Positions 11,151-21,199 of a stretch of 64,000 nt of DNA are shown here, one piece after another. The stretch lies in assembly GCA_963978905.1 (NCBI GenBank), contig OZ022256.1, positions 10,833,501 through 10,897,500 on the forward strand. Reading direction: 5' to 3'. The translations under genes and the position numbers were made by a program. Positions within the stretch are counted from its first letter, which is position 1. Every line of letters starts with the position of its first letter. This stretch comes from Trichostrongylus colubriformis (lineage: Eukaryota > Nematoda > Chromadorea > Rhabditida > Trichostrongylidae). The notes under the pieces are model-generated. The model did not search any database, was not told the DNA's origin, and saw nothing but the letters and a program-made list of their open reading frames with translations.

Positions 11151-12300
11151 CTGCTGCGTCTATGGTCCAATACTTTTCCCACTGTTCTTGTTCCTGCTCC
11201 GATATAGTCGAGTCAGCAGGTGTGAGGGTGTTTACTTGAACGTCCATGGACCAGTGATTGTCCCATTTGGTGCTTTCGTCGTCGTCTATTGCAACTGGAT
11301 GCACCTGTTGAAAATTATTCTCTGGTATTGTCTTTGCTCTTCCCGAAACGACATAGCCTAGCTTCGTCGGAAGAAGCATTAACCCCGATGGTAAAGGTAC
11401 AGGTGTTGTGTCCGTTCGGAGGATAGACCACATCTGATCGCATCCAAGTAGTATCGCTGGTTTGGGGCACCTTTTATCGGTGTTGAGGTGTTGAAAAGGA
11501 ATTTTGAGTGAGTGAATGATCTCCATGTCTTCTTCCTGTAATCTTGGACTTGCAAAAGCCGGAATGAGTCGATCGTGTGTGTATAGATGCAGTACATGCG
11601 GGTTTCCTTCGGTGTCCCACATTTCCATCTGCACAAGCTTACAGGAAGTTTGCTTTGTCTCTTTTGCTCCGAATGTGTGTAGTCTCATTTGTTCATCTTT
11701 GACAACAGTGAGACAAAGTTCTTCTGCTAGAGAACTTTCAATGAATGAGAGTTCCGCTCCACTGTCCAACAAGGCTTCTATTTTTATTAGTGTCTTTGTG
11801 CGTGGGTGGAGTACGGTGATCTCTCCAGTGGGTAATATTGGTCGAGACGTTCCTTTTGTGCTCGGTATCGTAGTGAGCTGCATCGTTGTATTATCACTTA
11901 CGGTATCTGTGCCGTTAGTAACTTGACGCATGGATCTAGTGTCTCTATTGACCTTTTTTGCCTTTTGAGGTGGCATTGTTATTGTTGCCGGCTTCTCCGT
12001 GTTATTGGAGGTTGACTGGTGTTGCGTGAGGCAGCATGAAGTGTGATGAAGTCCCTTGCAATTGAAGCAAGGTTGTCGTTTACATTCGGAAGTCCTGTGC
12101 GCAGCTGATGCGCATGAGAAGCACAGCTGGTTTTTCTTCAAACATGAAGAACGTGCTTGAGCGGTTGCGTACACTTTGCACGTAAAAGATGGGTGGTCAG
12201 CATGGCAATACATGCAGGCGCGAATCATAGTATTATTCGCCTTTGTCCTATGCGAGATGGCTGCCGAGTATTGGGTGTGTTTCCTATATATGCGGCACAC
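11122..12300 (-). pseudogene. BEL nucleocapsid zinc knuckles and aspartic protease
   Basis: This 392-residue block has three zinc knuckles near its N terminus: CMYCHADHPSFTC, CFSCASAAHRTSEC (CX2CX4HX4C) and CFNCKGLHH..C. A retroviral-type aspartic protease follows, with the active-site LLDSGAELSFI and the HTFGAK flap-side segment typical of the DUF1758 family. The protease would cut the polyprotein and the knuckles would bind RNA. The block is in the -1 frame relative to gag, overlapping it over 12225-12300. I saw no canonical X-XXY-YYZ slippery heptamer in the overlap, and BEL/Pao gag-pol is usually one frame, so decay or an assembly indel is likelier than programmed shifting. Confidence 0.85.
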
Positions 12301-13262
12301 CTTTCTTCTGTGGACAAGATTCTATCCACAGACTGAATCAAGTCATTCATGGTAAATGAAGTTTCTGAAGCTGTTCCTAGTCTTTTGGCGATAACTGCGC
12401 GCATGATTTTCACAGGAACTTTTGATAGCACTTTCCTGATCATCCAAGAGCTATCCACATTCTCTCTTTTTCCTATTAGTTGGGTGACAATAACTTGCAC
12501 TTCTTCCAGGAGCGAACGCTGGTCCCTGATAGAAGGACTCCGCAAGACGCATTTGTCCAGTCGTTCAACTAGTTGGTTGACTAGTAGCTCCTTATTATTG
12601 TACTTGTTGAGGAGGAACTGTGTTGCTTTGTTGTAGTTCCCTTTCGTCACCTGGAATTTCTTTGTCGCCTCCTTTGCTGGTCCTCTCAGTGCATTGAGCA
12701 AGTAGTTGTACTTGACCAGCTCTGGTAGGTTTTGGGAAAGCACACTATTGTCAAATATTTCCCAAAAGTTTTCCCATTCCCACAAGTTACCCTCGAAGGT
12801 GGGTACAGGAAGTAGCGGGAGGTCCACCTGCTTATTGCGGATCTGATCGATGCCTGGTTGAAGACCGCCGGAATCGGTTATTGAATGGGTTGATCTCGCC
12901 CCAGTCGTCAGTGAAGCGAGTCGAGCTTGCAGGAGAATGCTAAGGTCGAAGGCTCGTGATGTTGCAGACTCAGCTTTGCTAGCGTATTCTTCAAAATCTT
13001 CCATTTCCTTGTCGTTTGGTCCCTTCAAAGCGTCTACCGTCGAGGCATATTCCCCTAGCTGTTTCTCGACCCTTAGTGATGCCGTTGTCAGTGAGGTATT
13101 GCCTTCCTCGAGTCGTCTGGTTAGATCTTTGAGGTCCCCTTGCGACATAATTGGCTCACGAGAGGCTTCCTCCAGTTTCTCCCCCTCTAGCTTTGAGACG
13201 ACTTGCTCCAGCTTCTTGGTGAACGTGGTTAGCAGTCGTTTTTGTGTGGCAATTTGGGACAT
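12225..13262 (-). CDS. BEL gag (DUF1759-type capsid region)
   Basis: The 345-residue ORF begins 84 bases inside the 5' LTR boundary. Residues 1 to about 110 are charged and likely coiled coil. The PVPTFEGNLWEWENFWEIFD segment, the YLLNALRGPAKEA segment and the helical stretch to LIQSVDRILSTEE are the pattern of the DUF1759 gag domain of nematode and arthropod BEL elements, the particle-forming part. It ends just before the zinc knuckles, which lie in another frame. The start Met at 13262 fits because it is the first ATG downstream of the primer binding site in this frame. Confidence 0.88.
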   Translation of the reverse strand: MSQIATQKRLLTTFTKKLEQVVSKLEGEKLEEASREPIMSQGDLKDLTRRLEEGNTSLTTASLRVEKQLGEYASTVDALKGPNDKEMEDFEEYASKAESATSRAFDLSILLQARLASLTTGARSTHSITDSGGLQPGIDQIRNKQVDLPLLPVPTFEGNLWEWENFWEIFDNSVLSQNLPELVKYNYLLNALRGPAKEATKKFQVTKGNYNKATQFLLNKYNNKELLVNQLVERLDKCVLRSPSIRDQRSLLEEVQVIVTQLIGKRENVDSSWMIRKVLSKVPVKIMRAVIAKRLGTASETSFTMNDLIQSVDRILSTEERCAAYIGNTPNTRQPSRIGQRRIIL

Positions 13263-13331
13263 ATTGATTGATATTGGAAACGTGGTATTTTGAAAGAAAA
13301 AATATGAAACACCGACCTGGCTTTCGAAGTC

Positions 13332-13343
13332 GCCGATGCACCA
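13332..13343 (-). promoter_or_regulatory. tRNA-Gly-type primer binding site
   Basis: Three bases inside the 5' LTR end, the minus strand reads TGGTGCATCGGC. This is complementary to a tRNA 3' end CCGATGCA plus CCA, as in nematode tRNA-Gly. It marks the start of minus-strand cDNA synthesis and confirms element orientation. Confidence 0.85.
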
Positions 13344-13346
13344 ATT

Positions 13347-14148
13347 TGTCGGGGTCTTCAGGTAGTACTTCTGCCACGCGGGACCTTTATTGTCTTATTG
13401 CTAGAGATATTGCCACTGAATAGAAGATTGATTGTCTCTGAGTATTGTTCTGTCTCGAAGCCTCATGCTAATCTGAAAGTGTGGAGAACAATTTGACGCT
13501 CCAAAAGCTTATTATCAAAAGACTCAAAAACACACAAAAAGCGCGAAAGATTGCAAAAGGAGTTTTGAGCTTTTTGAGCTCTTTGGCGAGCTTTCGGCGC
13601 TTAGCACCTTTTTCAAGCCTGAAACACAGCAAATTATTTAATATATTGGTACTGTGAAATGAGTCAGCCAGATACATCTGCTGACTCATTTCACAGTACT
13701 AATATATAAAATAATTTGCTGTGTTTCAGGCTTGAAAAAGGCGCTAAGCGCCGAAAGCTCGCCAAAGAGCTCAAAAAGCTCAAAATTTCTTTTGCAATCT
13801 TTCGCGCTTTTTGTGGATTTTTGAGTCTTTTGATAATAAACTTTTGGAGCCTCAAATTGTTCTCCACACTTTCAGAAGATTGATTATTAATTTTATTAGC
13901 AACTCCAATGCAATAGAACAGATTAGCAAATACTGACTGTCTTCTTGGGTAGTCCGGTCGGTCGTCCAGGAGGGCCGATATTGATTTGTGCTCAGAGAAC
14001 GCACAGTCAGCAGGTGATATTGAAGTGTCCAATTGCCACCTTGCCGGTGTTCTTATACCCAATTTTCCCGCGCGATCATGGTGGTCTATCGACCACCGTG
14101 ATCGCGTGTCGGATTGACCATTGATGTTAGTAGCAATGTTTTGCTACA
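13347..14148 (-). repeat. BEL element LTR (5' LTR in element sense) with nested insertion
   Basis: This copy is 802 bp, which equals the 350-bp LTR plus a 440-bp insertion and a 12-bp duplication. It runs from TGTCGGGGTC to TTTTGCTACA and is followed by AAGAC. The insertion lies downstream of AGAAGATTGATT at 13422-13433. Being in the 5' LTR, it probably affects transcription of this copy. Confidence 0.92.
13434..13873. mobile_element. Palindromic foldback element nested in the BEL LTR, 440 bp
   Basis: Two arms of 196 bp (13473-13668 and 13680-13875) are near-perfect reverse complements around an 11-base loop. The 12-bp sequence AGAAGATTGATT is present at 13422-13433 and again at 13874-13885, and the other LTR has it once, so the empty site is known. 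A 39-bp tail (13434-13472) is present on the left only, so the element is asymmetric. It has no coding capacity; ORFs across it are shadows of the palindrome. Confidence 0.88.
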
Positions 14149-14153
14149 AAGAC
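14149..14153. other. 5-bp target-site duplication of BEL element, right copy
   Basis: AAGAC here repeats 5677-5681. Confidence 0.9.
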
Positions 14154-14179
14154 CTTCAATGTCGGAAAGTGGAGTAGGT

Positions 14180-16288
14180 AAAAAACCGGTCGGTTGATCC
14201 ATTGTGCCTCATATTCGCCTCCAAATTTCAAAGTACCAACATTGTAAGTGATTTCCGGATAAGCCCTAATATTATGTATGCGGTCTCCGTGGAACGAGGA
14301 TCTCCACCTTTTTGAAGCATGGCTGAAATGAGGAATTGTTTGGGGATGTTTTGTTAGGGAACAAAATCAATCCTACAATAACTTGTTGTTTCAGCCCATA
14401 TGTCCCTCAAATATCATACATTCGTGTCTATCTCTTACATCTTACCTTATCTCAATGTAAATGAAGCTCATACTCGGCGGTCTTGTAATTTGCAGACTTT
14501 GCGATCAGTCGTCCAGGGCTCAGAAACTATTAGAAGCTCTATGGTCACCGAGGCCGTTCAAGATAAGATGGGTATGACCTGCTTTGAATTTTCATTTTTT
14601 CTATGACGTTTTACACACTCTTTACATACGTCAGCGGTTATTACTTATATGGATACTAAGATTGAGCGTTCGGTCATGAAGATTTTGAGGTGATGTGTGG
14701 CAATTGTTCGAATAGTTCAAATTGTTTTCTTGATAGACTCCCTCCCATCTTTTTGCATGTGCACCGCCCCGACAAAACTTCTGTCTGAGACCGTTAAATC
14801 AGTGTGTAAATGTGGTAATGGCAATACGAATTGACCTCATGAAGAACGCTCGTTGTGCGTAAAAGTGGTTCGATTCAAAACGAATTCTTAGAGCGACACT
14901 TCATACCCTCTCAACTTGTATACCTTTCAAAAGGTTAAAAGATTAGTTTGAAATCGGGCCACTGTGAACAGGGAAGGAGGTATTAACCGTGAGCAATAAA
15001 AAGGTTCATCATGTAGGAAGGCGGGCAACAATGCACAATGCTTCTACCTGCCTCACAGTAATCCTAACAGATAACAGAACACAGAGTCGAAGCAAAGGCC
15101 GCCAATTAGCTAAATTTTTGGATACACTTCGAACCATCATTGGTAAGTTTGTAATAAATTCCGAAACGCCTGGTCTTCCATAAATGAAAATGTCAGTTTC
15201 CATAAGTCACCATTGATGCTCCCGCACCCTACAATACCAGCTGAAAAAGCATAACGGTCTTGGTGACATTTGCCTTCCGACGCTCCTGAACTTTTGACGA
15301 CATTAGTCTTTCTCCTTACCGAATCTTATCAACCGCTATCAAATTGGATCACCCACCAATGATGTGCTCGTCCCACCCCTCGAAACACCTATGAGTGTCG
15401 GCGCTCGAGGATCAACCCGTGCGGGTAACGGATACGAACTCCGCGAACTTGTATCGAAAACTGGAATAGACTTCTTTCTCGTGCTTACTAGTGAACTCAC
15501 TCAATATATTTGCGAAACTATTAGGTGTGTGCAGAATAAAAGGTCAAAACGGATCACTTCTTTCAAAAGGCCACCCTTCACTCGGACACAACTTTATTCG
15601 TCGAAATAAAAATCGCTCGAATCTACACAACTTTGCCAACGACCTGGTAAGGAAAGTATGCCATCATGGTGAAATTCTGGATTGCGAGGATTAATAAAGT
15701 CAACAATGATATTTTCGACCTGCATAGTATCGGCGAATTTTTTCTGACGCAAGTTTGCATCGAGAACCCGGAAAGTGGTAACCCGTTAGGGTTAGGTTTG
15801 GGGAATAAGGGGGGTGATGGAGAATCTCGATGCCTAACTGCATCAGTTTCTGCCGGGTGACTTGCATAGTGTGGGGTTTTGCGTTGTTTTGCCCAGCAAA
15901 TGCGCCGCAGCGGATTACCACTTTTTCCGGGTTCTTGATGCAAGCCTGCATCAGAATTCTCGCAATCCAGAATTTGATCATGATGACATATTCTCATTAC
16001 CAGATCGTTGGCAAAATTCTGTGGATTTGAATGGTTTTTATTTCGGCGAATAAAGTTGTGTCTGAGCAAAGTTATGGCCAGTTATGTTTTGGCCATTCAT
16101 TCTGCACATACCTAATACTGGTCGGCTAGAACGACTTACGGACTTCTCTGTCCTATAATTACACTTTGACTTCTGATGCTGGAATTCCGAAAATCGGAGT
16201 GTGCCCTCAACTGCTATTGTTTGCAGTCTTTCAAAGCACCACCGCAAGAAGGCAGAAGAATAAGAAAGAGGATGAAAGTCGGATACGT
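14180..16288 (-). pseudogene. TTR-like gene relic (unit E), three exon remnants
   Basis: Exon 1 remnant is 16288-16140: the start ATG is ACG, a signal-peptide-like TFILFLILLPSCGGA survives, an in-frame stop follows, and the donor CGTAAGT is kept. Intron 1 holds a mariner derivative. Exon 2 begins near 15460 after TATTCCAG with TTTTCGATACA, matching the exon 2 start of the intact genes, then diverges. Exon 3 begins at 14322 after CATTTCAG with PCFKKVEILVP, then shifts frame and ends with EITYNVGTLKFGGEYEAQWI, close to NNTFDLG.VNLE of the intact copies. The order, strand and splice positions match the genes at 24070-25459 and 48361-50091. It is clearly non-functional. Confidence 0.82.
15521..16115. 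mobile_element. Rearranged mariner derivative with two transposase 3' ends
   Basis: TTAGGTGTGTGCAGAATAAA at 15521 is mirrored by TTCATTCTGCACATACCTAA ending at 16115, with TA on both sides (15519-15520 and 16116-16117), as for Tc1/mariner. On the minus strand 15920-15700 encodes KPHTMQVTRQKL and HHPPYSPNL, the mariner transposase core with PYSP(D/N)L, and 15690-15605 encodes RNPEFHHDGILSLPGRW and DFYFDE, its C terminus. On the plus strand 15955-16051 encodes the same C terminus again (RNPEFDHDDIFSLPDRW). So both ends carry transposase 3' sequence in inverted orientation, and the N-terminal DNA-binding half is missing. Confidence 0.85.
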
Positions 16289-16298
16289 TAGAATGCCT

Positions 16299-16752
16299 TA
16301 AAGGCACACCACGCGATAACCAGAGTGGTCCTTACCTTCTCAGGGCAGGTAGACCCTCGGACGGTTGTGAAGACTGCACGCTTTTCGCGGCGCCATGGCT
16401 CACCCCCGTCGCGCACGGCCTGGTCGACCTGAGCTGAGTTGAGCCCACCGAGCCGAATCACACCCGGCTTAGACGAGAGGGAAACTTGCGACAAGATAAG
16501 GGGGCGATTTTGATAGCGAAGGTAGCTTCAACAGGGAAGAACAGGTGATATCGTAGCATTTCGCGCGATATCATCGAGCAAAAACCCATTTCTGATCCCC
16601 AGTACTCGTACGAGGTCTGAGGGCAGGAAGCTAATTTTTGGTGGTTTTTGAGAGGTTTTGATTCATTTTTCTTTACTGGTGGGTAAACCAGGGCCTCTGC
16701 ATCCTGTAACATGCGCGATAGCTCTCACCATTTTTCACGAGATGTGCCTTCA
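16299..16752. mobile_element. Old TTAA-type inverted-repeat element
   Basis: TTAAAGGCACACCACGCGAT at 16299 is mirrored, with changes, by GAGATGTGCCTTCAA ending at 16752. The TTAA plus AGGCACA start is the same as in the larger element at 53249-55464. No coding region is recognised. The right TTAA has become TCAA, so the call rests mostly on the ends. Confidence 0.45.
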
Positions 16753-17650
16753 ATTCACCGCAATGATTCACGCAGTACGTGTTCTACTAGACTGCGTTCC
16801 CAGTACCCACTTTGCAAAGCTGTTATACGTCGTGAGCAACGCACTGTTCACAGACTCTAAGGTCGTGATATCCCTGACAACCATGGAAAGCAATCTGAAA
16901 ATGAAGCAACGAGATTTTGAACGAGTTCGGTTGGTAGAAGTGCTGTATATATATATCCGCGAACTGTCGCGACAGATGGTGTGAGGGCCACAAGCGTGTT
17001 CATTATGTCTCTCATAGTAATAGTGAAAGGAAGGGGAAATGATCTTCCGAAGGATTCATTCTCTAGAAATAAAACGACAATCAGAGAAAAGACTTAATTC
17101 AAAGTTACATATTTACAATGTGCGGTGGCTTCATGGGCAAACCCTAGCATTCATCAGCTATGGGGTTACGAAGACGGTGATGAACTTTCCTCAGACGCTT
17201 TTGCACCAAGCACGAATCGCTGCCCTTCGCCACTGATCAAAAATCCACAACAGCACATCCAATGGGATCCATACTTGGCATAGGTTCCCTATCAGAGTTA
17301 TAAAGAGAACGAAAACGTAACGAAGACACATTGTATGATGCACACATTTGGGAGTCCATCTTGGTGGTGTACAGCAGTTTCCAGGAAGGGTACGTCAAGA
17401 GGTTTCAGGTGGATCGTCACGCCGCTGGAATTACTCCCTGCGACAAGTTTCCCGCTGGTCGCGCTGCAAATTCGCCTAGGTCGCAAAAGAACCATCATTA
17501 ACTAACTTGTATATCAATTGTGATCATGAAAAGTTGAAGCGTTGTAATGAAGCGCAGATTTCTCGTTCAAATTCCCAAACCCTATCACATGATTGGCATG
17601 CCTCACCAGGTTCGAGCGAGCACCTATAATATGTCCTTCTCCCGGAGATA
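16753..17650. repeat. Unit E, right part: diverged upstream flank of the TTR-like gene
   Basis: The GGTTACGAAGACGGTGATGAACTTTCCTCA region near 17165 matches 25980 (unit A) and 39770 (unit B), and CTTGTATATCAATTGTGAT at about 17503 matches 26328. No exon was recognised. It shows that unit E extends as far upstream as the other copies. Confidence 0.55.
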
Positions 17651-17884
17651 GGGTAGGCAGGTTGCATGAAGTTCACTGCGCGCGCGGCTGCGACCGCGCT
17701 CGTGCACGAGTTGTTAGCCGGGTGGTGATCGGCTGATTTCGCATTTGCTTTTTTATATTTCCTGATATTTTCGGCTGAATAAGCACCTTTCTGAAAAGGT
17801 AAGTTAGTTTTTACGATAACGTACTAGTTAGCACTAGTATGGCATGATTTCAGTGTGTGTTGTGGCATAAATGAGGCGTTTCGC

Positions 17885-19470
17885 CTTTTTCAAATTCAAA
17901 TTCAAATTTATTACATGTAAGCATGTATATGTAAAAAAGCAATCCACAATAAGCCCTGAGAAACAAAACACTAACTTCACTAAAATGCAAACACTGAAAG
18001 CTGAAAGGAACAATTGAATAACATTACAAAGCAAACATGAAACAACATGGTAAACGGAAAAGAGAAGTGAGGCCAGAGCAAGAGGAGTGTATTAGCTGAA
18101 ACAAAGTATGTAACGACAAAGCTCCTTTTCGAAGCCGCTAAGAGATCCCGGTATGGAATTGTTTTTGCTTATTTTGATATACTCAGAAGCTGCCCTGAAG
18201 GTGAAAAACTTGCGTCTGAGTGAGGACTTGGGTCGATCGAGGACAATCTTAAGACTTGGACCTCTGGTCGTGGAATGTCTTAAACGGAAAAATCCACTTA
18301 CTTTGAGGTCTACTAGTCCATGTAAAATTTTGTAAACCATTAAGAGATCATCTTCTTTCTTCTAAGATGAAGGATATCGAGATGGAGCATTTTGTTCCTG
18401 ATAAGGCCACGAGGGATGCTGTTATAAGTGAAACCCAGTGCCCGTATGAACACTTTCCTGGTGAAGCTGCTTTGAACACTCTCTATCCTCTTGATTAAAG
18501 AAGAATTCGTTGGAGAAAATACGCAAGTGCCATACTCAAGCATAGATCGAACGTATATCTGTAGGCGTGGATGAGTAGTGAAGGGTCCTTGCAAGACAAT
18601 GATTTGAACAAAAGGTAAAGTCGGTGCTCCGCTCTATTGACTAAGTTCCTACAGTGCTCGTCAAAAGAAAGATTTGTATCAATTGTAAAACCTAGATCTC
18701 TAGTAGAACTGACTTTTTCAAGAGGAGTTCCAGTAATGTAGTAAATAGAATGAAGGTTACTTTGTCCTAGGTGAATGATTTTTGATTTGGCGGGCGAGAG
18801 TGGAAGTTTCCAAACCGAAGACCACTGAGACACAGCTTCTATGGCTTCTTGTAATAGTGCAGCCGATTGACCATTTTCGATCCTCCCGAAAATTTTAATG
18901 TCATCAGCAAACATTTTGCATCCAATTCCCGCAAATTCAGCAGCTTCAAGCAAATCATACACATAATTTGCAAGAGGAGTGGTAACAAAACTCCCCCTTG
19001 GGGAACCCCGGAGGGCGCATAGCGAATGGTGGACAGGCAACGGTTCACCGTAACCTGAAAAGTGGGCATACAGAGAAACGCTTCAATCCAAGTGACTATC
19101 CTAGGATGGATCCCCACATTAATTAGTTTAAGGGGAAGAAGTTTATGTGGGACTTCATCAAAAGCTTTTTGGAAACCAAAATAAACCACGTCTAAATTTT
19201 GCTTAGAATCTAGAAGTGTGGTTTAGTCATTAATCGACTCGAGCATCAGCGTTTCCGTGGATTTGCCTTTCCTGAAGCTATGCTGACATCTAGGTAAAAC
19301 ATTGTTTACAACCAAGTAGTGGTCAATCCTCTTTTTCATAATCTTTTCGAATAACCTACAGAACAAGGAAGTAATGCTTATGGGCCTGTAATTTTGCGGA
19401 TCATGAAAGGGAGGCTTTTTTTCTAGGCGGGATAACTATGGCATGCTTCTTTTTTCTTTGTTTTTGTCAT
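17885..19470 (-). pseudogene. 5'-truncated LINE (CR1/Jockey-like) reverse transcriptase relic
   Basis: Minus-strand blocks in three frames give PQNYRPISITSLFCRLFEKI (about 19410-19350), QHSFRKGKSTETLMLESI, then FGFQKAFDEVPHKLL, SGVPQGGVLLP, and KMFADDIKIFGRI with the FADD active site near 18910. LGFTIDTNLSFDEHC and RSMLEYGTCVFSP follow, which is the C-terminal region of CR1/Jockey-type elements. An in-frame stop after LMLESIND and at least three frame changes kill it. The 3' end is a TTTGAA-type repeat at about 17890-17912. The endonuclease part is missing. Clade assignment is by motif style only. Confidence 0.82.
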
Positions 19471-19478
19471 TGGTTTTA

Positions 19479-20247
19479 CAGGAATTCCTAAAAAAATAAC
19501 GTAATTTTGCTCGCGGCTCACATCCGCCAAGTATACAAAACATAGAGAAACGAAAGAGATAAAATTATAGGGGCAAATATTCTCGAAATGTTCCTTCAGT
19601 AAACAGGAGCAAGCTCGGACCCATTACTTTCACCTTCATCAAAATACGGAGCCTTGTGTCGGCACAATCGGATTTCAGAGCGCCTTCGATATCAGCGTCC
19701 GCTAAAAACAGTGGAGTCATGCTCCGTGGTAGGTCTATTGTGGGAACCTTTCCAAAGATTGGCCCTTCGGTTCATGGAAGCCACAGAGCTCTTGCTGCTT
19801 GGAAAGCGCTGCTATGATTCGGTGTATCATTTTTCATGCCTCAAACCTGCCTCCGGAGGGGTTTCAGTAATAGCGGCACGTTCTGGCTCTTGGAAACGAA
19901 GGGCGCTGGAAACCCAGAAAAGACGCAATATTCAAGAACATCACCCAATATGAAACATCTGAGGTACCTAAAGTGAAAGGACCTTAGCAAGGTTGCGAAC
20001 GAGAGCGACGAAAGTTCGGATTTTGCCCAGTTGAGATGACACATCTGGTTCACTCGGAACAAGCTCCCGTTCCTGCTCGTGCAGAAGGCTGTTACGGAGA
20101 ATACTGATAGAGTGATAGAGGGGTGATAGTGTGTGGTCTGCTCTTCTTTTTATGAATGGAAATACCTGATCAGAATTTTCTGAAGTTCAACTAAAATAGC
20201 GTTGAAAGTGGAGAGGAAAAATTACTCCATTTTTTTGACACTTCCTG
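19479..20247. mobile_element. TA-flanked inverted-repeat DNA element, copy 1 (769 bp)
   Basis: The ends are CAGGAATTCCTAAAAAAATA at 19479 and the mirrored TTTTTTTGACACTTCCTG at 20247, with TA on each side, as in Tc1/mariner elements. The interior is collinear with 58697-59438. Minus-strand reading of both copies shares HLNWAKSE and related words, but frames are broken and no transposase was recognised, so it is called non-autonomous. Confidence 0.65.
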
Positions 20248-20249
20248 TA

Positions 20250-20930
20250 AATTATTGTGTTTGTATTCGACCTAGTTTTCACGTCACATTGATGTGTCCT
20301 AGTTTTTGTCGAGGGCTCTCTTCGAAATTGTTTCGGAAATGCGGGTGCTGTGGCGCCTGAAATAGTTCCGGTTGTGACGATATGGTAAGTTTTTATGAAT
20401 GTGTTTGAATGTTCTGTTGTTGAAAGTGTGCTTGTAAACTCGAAAATATCGGGAAATGTAGAAAAACAGAGGCGGAATCAGCTGATTACCCAAAGAAGGA
20501 AAGAGGATCTCCCTGGAGCTGCATCATTTCTTCTCTTCCAGGGCTGCAGATGCGTGAGGGAAATCAATCCGCAAACACTATATTAGACTTCGTAAATCGC
20601 ATCTTTGAATATCGGTTCCATGAACCCGATTCGATGACTGATTGTAGACGTCATTGCCCACAGCTAGACAGTGACGTCTGCAATGAGTGATCGAAGTCAT
20701 CTACACCTTAGCTTGGACTCAGCCCCAAAATCAACTCTAATACCATTCCCGACAAGGGCACGAGGTACTCCCAAATACTGAGCCTCCCAGTACGACCCTT
20801 CCTGCGAGAGCCATATACGACTTCGTTTTTGACCTTTACAATATCAGCAACTGTTACTGGATTGGATAGACTTTAAAAGGATGAAAGATAAAGTTTTTGG
20901 CGTTATTCAATCCCTTCTGTGGGATGGCCG
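20250..20930. other. Intergenic, nothing recognised except a dispersed repeat
   Basis: No gene. The part from about 20740 to 20880 resembles 690-830, sharing a CAG.AACTGTT.C.GGATTG segment. Confidence 0.5.
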
Positions 20931-21175
20931 CACATTCTAGTTCCATTCAGAATCGTGATGGCTGGTGAATGTGATGTGGCCTATACAATGACTTGCGGTG
21001 GCCAGCCGATGTACAAGTCAGTGCTTTTATCCTCCCAGACGAGTCTGGTACCAATTCACCGACCCCGGAGGGATGGAAGGCTTGGTTGGCCTGGGCGGGC
21101 GCTGATGCGGGATTTGATCCCGGCACCATGAGAGTGGGGTGTGCGCCATCTGTCACTGCACCACCTCTGCCCATT
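20930..21175 (-). repeat. tRNA-derived SINE-like element
   Basis: On the minus strand from about 21175 there is GGTGGTGCAGTGACAGATGG (A-box-like), then GGTGCCGGGATCAAATCCCG (B-box-like, with a CGGG/CCCG stem), spaced as in a tRNA gene. A non-tRNA body follows, containing ATTGGTACCAGACTCGTCTG and GGATAAAAGCACTGACTTG. No CCA-ready acceptor stem pairs, so this is not a functional tRNA gene. Confidence 0.55.
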
Positions 21176-21199
21176 GTTATGTATTCTTAAACGAAGCAA

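Larger units (their letters stand above)
5682..14148 (-). mobile_element. BEL/Pao LTR retrotransposon, near full length
   Basis: The element has two LTRs starting TG and ending CA, a 5-bp AAGAC duplication, a tRNA-Gly-type primer binding site, a purine-rich tract, and minus-strand gag, protease, RT, RNase H and integrase blocks in BEL/Pao order (integrase after RNase H). The gag part carries the DUF1759-type region and the protease part the DUF1758-type region typical of this superfamily. An extra ORF follows integrase. I counted 10 mismatches over 350 LTR positions (about 97% identity), so insertion is fairly recent. Frame changes break the coding region and a 440-bp palindromic element sits in the upstream LTR, so this copy looks non-autonomous unless the indels are assembly errors. 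Confidence 0.95.

Noticed and set aside
12225..12300. Programmed -1 gag-pol frameshift
   Set aside because: No canonical slippery heptamer was seen in the overlap, and four further shifts in the same pol make indels likelier; kept open as a finding.
13691..14062. 123-residue minus-strand ORF
   Set aside because: It spans the LTR and the nested palindrome, so it is a shadow of repeats.
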